From contig DASWEE010000088.1 of NCBI GenBank assembly GCA_036394915.1, forward strand, positions 1-21,107: a stretch of DNA of 21,107 nucleotides, in the 5' to 3' direction. Positions 13,763 through 19,749 of the stretch are shown here, one piece after another. Within the stretch, counting starts at the first letter, position 1. Each line of letters starts with the position of its first letter. Source of the DNA: JACDER01 sp036394915. Its GTDB lineage: Bacteria; Actinomycetota; Thermoleophilia; Gaiellales; Gaiellaceae. Made by a program: the position numbers and the translations under genes. A model generated the notes under the pieces. It worked only from the letters and a program-made list of their open reading frames with translations. It made no database searches and had not been told where the DNA came from.

Positions 13763-15035
13763 CACGCTGACGCGCGCGAAGCAGCCGCTTCCGGATCCCC
13801 CCGGCCCGATCCGCATGTACTTCTGCGGCCCGACCGTCTATGCCCGCGCGCATATCGGCAACGCCCGCCCGTTCGTCGTCGGGATGTGGCTGCGGAGCTG
13901 GCTGCGCGAACGTGGCTACGACGTGACGTTCGTCCACAACATCACCGACATCAACGACAAGATCTACGCCGCCGCGCCCGGCGCGAGCGCCGAGCGCGCC
14001 GAGCAGGCGACCGCGTGGTATCTCGAAGACACGGGCGATCTCGGCCTCGGGATGCCGGACGAGCTGCCGAAGGCGACCGACTACGTCCCGCAGATCGTCC
14101 GCTTCATCTCAAAGTTGATCGATGGTGGATTCGCCTACGCCGCCGGCGGAGACGTCTACTTCCGCGTCTCGAGCTTCCCGGATTACGGTCGGCTCTCCGG
14201 TCGTCACGACCAAGAGGAGGCGCCGCGCAATCCCTCCGAGGAGGAGGAGCCGAGCGAGCTGAAGGAGGACCCGCGCGACTTCGCCCTGTGGAAGGGCCAC
14301 AAGGAGGGCGAGGACACGTGGTGGGAGTCACCGTGGGGGAAAGGCCGCCCGGGCTGGCACATCGAGTGCTCGGTGATGGCCGAGGAGCTGCTCGGGCCCG
14401 TGTTCGAGCTGCACGGCGGCGGCCTGGATCTCGTCTTCCCGCACCACGAGAACGAAGTCGCGCAGTCGCGGGCGCTCGGCCACGACTTTGCCGAGGCGTG
14501 GATGCACAACGGGATGCTCCAGTTCGTCGGGGAGAAGATGTCGAAGTCTCTCGGCAACGTGAGGACGATCCGCGAGGCGCTCGACGACTGGGGGCGCGAG
14601 ACCGTGCTCGTCTTCTTCCTCACCGCCCACTGGTCGAAGCCGATTGACTACTCGGACGAGACGCTCACCGCGGCGGGGGCTCGGGCCGATCGCTTTCGTG
14701 ACGTGTTCCGCGGCCGCTCCGAGCCTGCGGCCGGGGGCGAGTGGGAGCGTTTCGCTGCCGCGCTCGAGGACGACTTCAGCACTCCGGAAGCGCTGGCCGT
14801 CATGCACTCCTGGCGCGATCACGATCTGCTCCGGCGGGCGCTCGCGGTATTCGGCCTCGCATCGCTCGCTGAGCTTCCCGATGCGCCTGCCGAGGTCGTG
14901 TCGCTTGCCGAGCAGCGCCGTGACGCCCGCCGAAGCCGGGACTTCGACGAGGCCGACCGCCTCCGCGAGCAGATCGAGCAGGCCGGCTGGGAGGTTCGCG
15001 ACGTCGAAGCCGGCTTCCAGCTCGTCCCGAAGTGA
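13749..15035 (+). CDS. cysS: Cysteinyl-tRNA synthetase
   Basis: Charges tRNA-Cys with cysteine using ATP. The 428 residues show the class I HIGH motif as HIGN (35-38) inside MYFCGPTVYARAHIGNARP, and KMSKS at 263-267. The zinc site that selects cysteine is complete: Cys26, Cys207 (HIECSVM), His232 and Glu236 (FPHHENE), at nearly the same numbers as in E. coli. The C-terminal part is about 30 residues shorter than usual but still has the DALR-type helices and RRSRDFDEADRLREQIEQAGW. ATG 13749 has AGGAG five bases upstream and lies inside the 3' end of gltX. The stop overlaps the rlmB start by four bases (GTGA), so the gltX-cysS-rlmB genes look translationally coupled. Confidence 0.97.
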   Translation: MRLYDTLTRAKQPLPDPPGPIRMYFCGPTVYARAHIGNARPFVVGMWLRSWLRERGYDVTFVHNITDINDKIYAAAPGASAERAEQATAWYLEDTGDLGLGMPDELPKATDYVPQIVRFISKLIDGGFAYAAGGDVYFRVSSFPDYGRLSGRHDQEEAPRNPSEEEEPSELKEDPRDFALWKGHKEGEDTWWESPWGKGRPGWHIECSVMAEELLGPVFELHGGGLDLVFPHHENEVAQSRALGHDFAEAWMHNGMLQFVGEKMSKSLGNVRTIREALDDWGRETVLVFFLTAHWSKPIDYSDETLTAAGARADRFRDVFRGRSEPAAGGEWERFAAALEDDFSTPEALAVMHSWRDHDLLRRALAVFGLASLAELPDAPAEVVSLAEQRRDARRSRDFDEADRLREQIEQAGWEVRDVEAGFQLVPK

Positions 15036-15757
15036 TTCGCGAGCAGGTCTACGGTCGGCGGGCGGTGCGCGAGGCGCTCCGCGGGAGACGGGCGGCGCTC
15101 GAGCTCTGGGTGACCGAGCGGGCCTTGCGCTCGGAGCAGTGGTTACGAGAGGTGAGCGGCCTGCGCGTCCAGGTCAAGAGCGAACGGGCTCTGACGGCTG
15201 CTGCCGGGACGGCCGACCACCAGGGCGTGCTTGCCTACTGCGAGCCGTACCCATACGCAGACGCCTTCGAGCTGGCCGCACAGCCGGCACCGTTGCTCGT
15301 CTGCCTCGACCGCGTCACCGATCCTCACAATCTCGGCGCCGTCTGCCGGAGCGCAGAGGGTGCAGGTGCGACCGGTGTCGTCCTGCCAGCGCACGGCTCG
15401 GCCCGGGTTACCGCCGCCGTCTGCCGGGCATCGGCCGGTGCGGTCGAGCACGTTTCACTCGCTGTCGTGCCGAACCTGGCCTCGTTCCTGACCGACGTGA
15501 AGGGGCCGGATCTCTGGGTCTGGGAAGCCTCCGGCAGCGCACCGACGACGATGTGGGGCGCCGACCTGGGCGGGGGAGTCGCCCTCGTGCTCGGCGCAGA
15601 GGGCAAGGGCGTCCGGCCGCTGGTCCGGCGAGCGTGCGACGGCGCGGTCTCGATCCCGCTCCGAGGCGTCGTCGAGTCGTTGAACGTCAGCGTCGCAGCT
15701 GCCGTGCTGCTCTACGAGGCGAGCCGGCAACGGAGCGCGGCTCGAGCGCATGCCTGA
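15032..15757 (+). CDS. rlmB: SpoU/TrmH-family rRNA 2'-O-methyltransferase (RlmB-like)
   Basis: SAM-dependent ribose methyltransferase with a knotted SPOUT fold; RlmB methylates G2251 of 23S rRNA. The 241-residue protein has an N-terminal substrate-binding domain (VYGRRAVREAL at 7-17) and the three SpoU motifs: DRVTDPHNLGAVCRSAEGAG (Asn100, Arg106), LVLGAEGKGV (Glu190), and IPLRGVVESLNVSVAAAVLL at 208-227. The start GTG 15032 overlaps cysS by four bases. The gene pair cysS-rlmB is conserved in Firmicutes and Actinobacteria, which supports RlmB over other TrmH paralogues, but the exact target base cannot be read from sequence. Confidence 0.92.
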   Translation: MIREQVYGRRAVREALRGRRAALELWVTERALRSEQWLREVSGLRVQVKSERALTAAAGTADHQGVLAYCEPYPYADAFELAAQPAPLLVCLDRVTDPHNLGAVCRSAEGAGATGVVLPAHGSARVTAAVCRASAGAVEHVSLAVVPNLASFLTDVKGPDLWVWEASGSAPTTMWGADLGGGVALVLGAEGKGVRPLVRRACDGAVSIPLRGVVESLNVSVAAAVLLYEASRQRSAARAHA

Positions 15758-15762
15758 GAAGC

Positions 15763-15785
15763 GGGGGGGAACCCATGGTTCCCCC
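15763..15785. terminator. G/C-rich palindrome after rlmB
   Basis: GGGGGAACC (15765-15773), loop CAT, GGTTCCCCC (15777-15785), with two more G before it; it begins eight bases after the rlmB stop. No T-run follows. It could terminate rlmB transcription in a Rho-linked way or be part of a dispersed palindromic element together with the next repeat. Confidence 0.5.
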
Positions 15786-15836
15786 GCGGGCCCCCTCCTT
15801 CACGACTCGCGCCGGCCTGGCTGCCGACCGGCTCAC

Positions 15837-15853
15837 GCCGGGCCAAGCCCGGC
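15837..15853. repeat. Inverted repeat in the rlmB-yacP gap
   Basis: GCCGGGC, loop CAA, GCCCGGC. With the palindrome at 15765-15785 it makes a two-hairpin, very GC-rich element of about 90 bases in an otherwise geneless gap of 167 bases. This resembles repetitive extragenic palindromes; whether it recurs in the genome cannot be seen here. Confidence 0.45.
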
Positions 15854-15881
15854 TCCGCCACCCACCGCGGTATCACGTCCC

Positions 15882-15887
15882 TACACT
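15882..15887 (+). promoter_or_regulatory. Candidate -10 for the NYN-domain gene
   Basis: TACACT, identical to the mutY -10 candidate, 37 bases before the ATG at 15925. No matching -35 is visible, and the palindromes just upstream occupy its place. It suggests the gene can be transcribed separately from rlmB. Confidence 0.35.
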
Positions 15888-15924
15888 CTTCGCGCCGAGC
15901 TCGCCACGTTGCAGCTCACCACCA

Positions 15925-16359
15925 ATGCCTGAGGCAACCCTCTACTTGTTCGACGGCTTCAACGTGATGCACGCCGGGGACTTCGAGGACGTCCGCGAGC
16001 TCAAGGACACGCTGGCAAGCTTCGTCGCTCTGCGCGGAGCACGCGGAGTCGTGGTCTTCGACGGCGCCGGGCCGGACGAGACGCTCGGCCCGCTCGAGGT
16101 TCGCTACGCGACCAACGCCGACGCTCTTCTCGAGCGGCTGGCGTCGGAACATCGCGAGCGCGAGCGGGTCTGCCTGGTCTCTTCCGATACTGCTGTCCGG
16201 GGTACCTCCGGGCAGCAGGTGGCCAAGGTGAGCTCGCGCACCTTCGTTCGCGACCTCGAGCCGCCCAGGATCAGCGAGGCGCCTCGGGCGCAGTTGGGCG
16301 ACCGGCTCGATCCCGAGGTTCGCGCGAAGCTGGAGCGATTGCGCCGAGGCGAACACTAG
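15925..16359 (+). CDS. NYN-domain ribonuclease, YacP/Rae1 family
   Basis: A 144-residue PIN-like NYN nuclease. In B. subtilis the orthologue (YacP, renamed Rae1) enters the ribosomal A site and cuts certain mRNAs in a translation-dependent way. The acidic metal-binding residues are visible: LYLFDGFNVMHAG (Asp10, Asn13), GVVVFDGAGPDE (Asp46) and CLVSSDTAVRG (Asp88). The C-terminus is short and basic. ATG 15925 is the start; the frame is open far upstream but only as a shadow of rlmB. The position between rlmB and sigH is the same as in Bacillus, which strongly supports orthology. The ribosome-binding site is weak. Confidence 0.9.
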   Translation: MPEATLYLFDGFNVMHAGDFEDVRELKDTLASFVALRGARGVVVFDGAGPDETLGPLEVRYATNADALLERLASEHRERERVCLVSSDTAVRGTSGQQVAKVSSRTFVRDLEPPRISEAPRAQLGDRLDPEVRAKLERLRRGEH

Positions 16360-16381
16360 TTCGCGTCGCAGCAAATTGGGG

Positions 16382-16410
16382 TTGAATGTTTCCGAACACC
16401 TTGCTATCTT
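16382..16410 (+). promoter_or_regulatory. Housekeeping-type promoter upstream of sigH
   Basis: TTGAAT (16382-16387), a 17-base spacer, TATCTT (16405-16410). This is the best sigma-70-type promoter in the window. Transcription would start near 16417, leaving a leader of about 63 bases before ATG 16480. The surrounding 120-base gap is AT-richer than the genes and holds nothing else I recognise. Confidence 0.7.
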
Positions 16411-16479
16411 CTGGCTCAACCTGAGATTGAGGGAATAGAGGGACGAGCCCGATATTTCCCGCCGGATCCTTTTGAAATC

Positions 16480-17145
16480 ATGCCCACACACGTCGCTACA
16501 GCCGCTTTTCAGGTCCAGAAGGCTCAACGTGAGCTTGATGATCGACGCCTGGCGATGCGGGCGCGGAACGGGGATCTGCGCGCCCAGGACGAGCTGATCC
16601 GGCGCTACACGGGGTTCGTTCGGCTTAAGGCCAGCTCGTACTTCCTGGCCGGCGGCGAATCCGACGATCTCATCCAGGAGGGTCTCATCGGTCTCTACAA
16701 GGCGGTCCGTGACTACCGGCCCGACAAGGAGACCTCGTTCCGCAGCTTCGCCGAGTTGTGCGTGACCCGGCAGATCATCACGGCGATCAAGACGGCGACC
16801 CGCCTCAAGCACCAGGCGCTCAACCACTACGTGTCGTTCGGGCAGACACCGGCGGGGCAGGAGTCCGACGGCGACTGCACGCTCGGTGACGCGCTGCCGG
16901 GCTCGCGGGTCGACGACCCCTCGCTGCGGGTGATCTCGACGGAGGAGCTCCAGAGTCTCGTCTTCTGCCTCGGCAGCAGCCTGTCGTCGCTCGAGGCCGA
17001 CGCCCTCCGGATGTACCTGGAGGGCTCGTCGTACGAGCAGATGGCGGAGGAGCTCGGCTGCGATACGAAGACGATCGACAACGCGCTCCAGCGCGTCAAG
17101 CGCAAGGTGATCACGCACCAGCGCTCGCGGCAAGTTCTGCTGTAA
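16480..17145 (+). CDS. sigH: RNA polymerase sigma factor, SigH (sigma-30) family
   Basis: A 221-residue sigma-70 family factor very close to B. subtilis SigH (218 residues), the transition-state/early-sporulation sigma. Region 2 covers about 35-108: FVRLKASSYFLAGGESDDLI, QEGLIGLYKAVRDYRPDK and the strongly conserved FAELCVTRQIITAIKTATR, which includes the -10 recognition helix. Region 4 covers about 165-212 with ADALRMYLEGSSYEQMAEEL and KTIDNALQRVKRK. Region 3 is missing, as usual in this group. ATG 16480 gives the family length; the ribosome-binding site is poor. The gene has its own strong promoter, follows the rae1-like gene as in Bacillus, and converges on the nuclease with three bases between stops. 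In an actinobacterium it probably serves stationary phase or competence-like functions rather than sporulation; that is inference. Confidence 0.93.
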   Translation: MPTHVATAAFQVQKAQRELDDRRLAMRARNGDLRAQDELIRRYTGFVRLKASSYFLAGGESDDLIQEGLIGLYKAVRDYRPDKETSFRSFAELCVTRQIITAIKTATRLKHQALNHYVSFGQTPAGQESDGDCTLGDALPGSRVDDPSLRVISTEELQSLVFCLGSSLSSLEADALRMYLEGSSYEQMAEELGCDTKTIDNALQRVKRKVITHQRSRQVLL

Positions 17146-17148
17146 AGC

Positions 17149-17586
17149 TCAGCTGCTCACGACGCTCACCTTCGCAATCTCATAGTCGGCAGCAAAGCGG
17201 ATGCGCCGCCACTGATTGTTGCGGGGCGGGTCGACGCGCAGTGCGCCTTGGACTCGCACGGGCAGATCAGCGATCGGTATCAGATAGACACCGGTGGTTT
17301 CAGGGCAGTAGACGGCGAAGTAATCAACCTCGCCCAGGTAATCGCGGCTCGCTTGCTTCGGGTTCGGGTGGTGGCTGTACCAGCTACAGGCGTTGAAACG
17401 AACCGCGCCAGATCGCAATCTTCCAGTCTTGCATTGGACTCGCGCGAGCTCAGTTCCAACCTCGATTACGAGGTCATGGCGAGTGTTCTCACCGAACGGG
17501 ATTGCGGCCAGGGAATAACCCGCCTCTCGCAGACCGAGCATGATGGCCAGAGTCGATCGGTCGCCAACTGCCTTAGGATGCTCCAT
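17149..17586 (-). CDS. Stand-alone PD-(D/E)XK nuclease of the group I intron-homing (I-Ssp6803I-like) type
   Basis: A 145-residue protein matching the small PD-(D/E)XK family whose best-known member is encoded in a cyanobacterial tRNA intron. Seen: AAIPFGENTRHDLVIEVG with Asp38, then ELARVQCKTGRL with Gln51-x-Lys53, the QxK variant of the catalytic motif, followed by the family blocks RDYLGEVDYFAVYCPET, VYLIPIADLP and LRVDPPRNNQ. The Glu often found in helix A is not evident (GDRSTLAIML). GC over 17281-17580 is 58% (counted), against about 70% or more nearby, which points to acquisition. It starts 45 bases from a tRNA-Thr gene and runs away from it. The intact tRNA shows no intron. Role: mobile or solitary nuclease; not proven active. 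Confidence 0.85.
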   Translation of the reverse strand: MEHPKAVGDRSTLAIMLGLREAGYSLAAIPFGENTRHDLVIEVGTELARVQCKTGRLRSGAVRFNACSWYSHHPNPKQASRDYLGEVDYFAVYCPETTGVYLIPIADLPVRVQGALRVDPPRNNQWRRIRFAADYEIAKVSVVSS

Positions 17587-17631
17587 TGCCTAAACAGTAA
17601 ACAGCGGGTCGGACGGATACCCTAGATGTGC

Positions 17632-17704
17632 GCCGGAGTAGCTCAGTTGGTAGAGCAACGGTTTTGTAAACCGTGGGTCGTGGGTTCGAGTCCCGCCTCC
17701 GGCT
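17632..17704 (+). tRNA. tRNA-Thr (anticodon UGU)
   Basis: A complete 73-base cloverleaf. The acceptor arms GCCGGAG (17632-17638) and CTCCGGC (17697-17703) pair fully, with discriminator T. The D arm has GCTCAGTTGGTAGAGC. The anticodon arm ACGGT-TTTGTAA-ACCGT has anticodon TGT at 17665-17667, reading ACA. The T arm has GTGGGTTCGAGTCCCGC. CCA is not encoded. TACCCT at 17618-17623 may be its -10. The 3' end abuts, with no gap, the stop codon of the convergent dipeptidase gene. No intron is present. Confidence 0.97.
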
Positions 17705-18742
17705 CTAGCCGCCCCACGTGAGGCGTAGCACCCGCACCCAGTTCTCGTTGGCGATCTTCCGAAGCGCGCCCTCGTCGTAGCTCCGCTCGCGCAGAGCCTC
17801 GAACAGGGCCGGCAACAGCGACACGTCGCCGAGCTCCGTCGGCGGAACCGCCCCTTCGTAGTCGGAGCCGAGGCCCACGTGGTCGATGCCCATCCGTTCG
17901 ACCAGGTAGTCGATGTGGCGAACAACGGTTTCGAGGGGCGTATCCGGCTCCAGCTGGCCGTCCTCGCGCAGGAATCCGACCGCGAAGTTGACCCCCACGA
18001 GCCCGCCCGACGAGGCGACGGCGTCCAGCTGCTCGTCGGTCAGGTTTCGCGTCGAAGCGCAGAGCGCGTGTGCGTTCGAATGTGACGCGACGAGCGGCGC
18101 GTCCGAGATCGAGGCGACGTCGAAGAAGCCGCGCAGATTGAGGTGCGACAGGTCGACGAGGACGCCGAGCCGGTTGCAGGCCCGGACGAGCTCGCGGCCC
18201 GCGGCTGTCAACCCCGGGCCCGTGTCCGGTGAGGCCGGAAACCGGAACGGAACCCCTTCCGCATACTCGTTTTCGCGGCTCCAGACGAGGCCGAGCGTGC
18301 GCAACCCTCGCTCGTAGAAGAGCTCGAGGTCCTCGAGGTCGCGGATCGGCTCGGCGCCCTCGAAGTGAAGGACGGCCGCAATCGGTCCCCCTTCGAGACA
18401 GGCCTGAAGCTGGGCTGCGCTGGTGACGACCGCGAGAGCATCCTGGCGCTCGAGCTCGAACAGGAGCTCGACGAGACGGTCGGCGGTCGCGTGCGCCTCG
18501 GCGGGATCGACACGAGGCGACAGCGGCAGCGAGTACGGCCCCGTAGGCTTGTCCGGCGGCTCGGCCAGCTTCGGTCCCGGGACGAACACCGCAAACAGAC
18601 CGCCCGCAAATCCGCCTCGCCGCGCGCGGGGGAGATCGAGATGGCCTTCGCTCGACTCCTCCAGGAAGTTCCGCTCGCCCGCTTCGTCCTCGTGGAGCCG
18701 GAGCAGCAGGTCGTTGTGCCCGTCGAAGACGGGCAGCGTCAT
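17705..18742 (-). CDS. Membrane-dipeptidase-type (M19) dipeptidase
   Basis: A zinc dipeptidase of the renal dipeptidase family, with 345 residues. All metal and catalytic positions are visible: DGHND (His9, Asp11), LHFEGAEPI with the bridging Glu129, LVDLSH with His200, VASHSNAHAL with His221, and GLGSDYEG with Asp294. It lacks a signal peptide, so it is probably cytoplasmic. M19 enzymes cleave dipeptides of varied type, including Cys-Gly and those with a C-terminal D-residue; the substrate here is unknown. ATG 18742 overlaps the stop of the upstream PLP-enzyme gene by four bases (ATGA), so the two are translationally coupled. The last codon abuts the tRNA-Thr 3' end, leaving no room for a separate terminator. 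Confidence 0.93.
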   Translation of the reverse strand: MTLPVFDGHNDLLLRLHEDEAGERNFLEESSEGHLDLPRARRGGFAGGLFAVFVPGPKLAEPPDKPTGPYSLPLSPRVDPAEAHATADRLVELLFELERQDALAVVTSAAQLQACLEGGPIAAVLHFEGAEPIRDLEDLELFYERGLRTLGLVWSRENEYAEGVPFRFPASPDTGPGLTAAGRELVRACNRLGVLVDLSHLNLRGFFDVASISDAPLVASHSNAHALCASTRNLTDEQLDAVASSGGLVGVNFAVGFLREDGQLEPDTPLETVVRHIDYLVERMGIDHVGLGSDYEGAVPPTELGDVSLLPALFEALRERSYDEGALRKIANENWVRVLRLTWGG

Positions 18743-19722
18743 CCGAGCGCCCGTTCCAGGTCGGCCCAGAGCTCGTCGACGTCCTCGAGGCCGACGCTCA
18801 GCCGGATCAGGTTCTTCGGAACCCGGTCGCCCTCCCACCGGTAACGGGTCTCGAGCACCGAGGAGACTCCACCGAGGCTGGTCGCGTTCTCGATCAGCTC
18901 TGTGGAGGACTCGACCTTCGTGGCGTCGCCCTTGACGTCGAACGAGAGCAGCCCGCCGAAGCCTCCGGACATGTATCGGGCCGCGCGCTCGTCACCGAGG
19001 CCGGGGTAGCGGACCCGCTCGACCGCGGGATGGGCGTCCAGCCGGCGGGCGAGCTCGAGCGCGCTCTCGGACTGTCGCCGGACGCGAACCTCCAGAGTCT
19101 TCAGCCCGCGCTGCACGAGCCAGGCGGTGTCCGGCCCCGCGACGGCGCCGGTGCGGCCGCGGAACTCCTTGAGGCGGTCGCGGTCCTCCTCCGAGCGGCA
19201 GACGACCGCACCGACGAGTGCATCGTGATGCCCGGCCAGGTACTTGGTCGCGCTATGCAGGACGAAATCGGCACCGTGCTCGAGCGGACGAAAGAGCACC
19301 GGGGTCGATGCGGTCGCGTCGACGAGCACGGGGGCCGGATGGGCGGCGGCCGCCTCGACGTCCGGGAACGAGAGGAACGGATTGGACGGCGCCTCGAGCC
19401 AGAGGAGGTCGGCGCCGGCGGGAGGAGCCCCGGTCTGGTCGAACTCGACGAACCGGACTCCCCAGCGCTCGAGCTCGCGGAGCAGGGTCGAAGTCCCGTA
19501 GTAGCAGCCTTCCGCCAACGCGATTGTCTTTCCGGGCTCGAGCAGGCCGAGCACGGCCGCGGTCGAAGCCGCCGACCCGGACGAGAACAGGAGTGCATGC
19601 CCGCCTTCGAGCTCGCCGAGCGCCCGCTCCGCCTCGACGCCGGTCGGATGGTCGTAGCGGGAGTAGTAGAAGTCGCCCGGCCGTCCATCGCGGTAGGGCC
19701 AGATCGTCGAGCGGTCGATCAC
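18739..19722 (-). CDS. Cystathionine gamma-synthase/lyase-family PLP enzyme, compact form
   Basis: A fold-type I PLP enzyme of the Cys/Met-metabolism family. The PLP lysine is Lys160 in LHSATKYLAGHHDALVG; the cofactor phosphate site of the adjacent subunit is FYYSRYDHPTGVEAERAL (Tyr20, Arg22; the usual Asn-Pro-Thr reads His-Pro-Thr); EGCYYGTSTLL carries the stacking Tyr; LVDATASTPVLFRPLEHGAD precedes the lysine; and the end LIRLSVGLEDVDEL is typical. At 327 residues it is 50-70 shorter than usual, mainly at the N-terminus. The substrate (cystathionine, homoserine ester or methionine) cannot be told. GTG 19722 has no ribosome-binding site and a TACAGT six bases upstream, consistent with a leaderless message. 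It heads a two-gene operon with the dipeptidase. Confidence 0.88.
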   Translation of the reverse strand: MIDRSTIWPYRDGRPGDFYYSRYDHPTGVEAERALGELEGGHALLFSSGSAASTAAVLGLLEPGKTIALAEGCYYGTSTLLRELERWGVRFVEFDQTGAPPAGADLLWLEAPSNPFLSFPDVEAAAAHPAPVLVDATASTPVLFRPLEHGADFVLHSATKYLAGHHDALVGAVVCRSEEDRDRLKEFRGRTGAVAGPDTAWLVQRGLKTLEVRVRRQSESALELARRLDAHPAVERVRYPGLGDERAARYMSGGFGGLLSFDVKGDATKVESSTELIENATSLGGVSSVLETRYRWEGDRVPKNLIRLSVGLEDVDELWADLERALG

Positions 19723-19728
19723 GCCGCG

Positions 19729-19736
19729 ACTGTACT
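19729..19736. promoter_or_regulatory. Divergent promoter with symmetric, overlapping -10 elements
   Basis: Minus strand: TACAGT (19734-19729), six bases before the PLP-enzyme GTG; TTGCAG lies upstream at a spacing of 19 bases. Plus strand: TGTACT (19731-19736), 13 bases before the carboxylase GTG. The two hexamers share four bases around the palindromic GTAC. The gap between the genes is only 27 bases, so both directions must start here. Confidence 0.5.
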
Positions 19737-19749
19737 AGGCTCCAGCGCC

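Noticed and set aside
14644..15924. Long in-frame extension upstream of the NYN-domain protein
   Set aside because: This part is the third-frame shadow of cysS and rlmB (Arg/Ser-rich); the real protein begins at ATG 15925, where YacP homology starts.
17632..17704. Intron or attachment-site duplication in the tRNA-Thr gene
   Set aside because: The cloverleaf is complete and uninterrupted, and I found no second copy of its 3' end nearby and no integrase gene.
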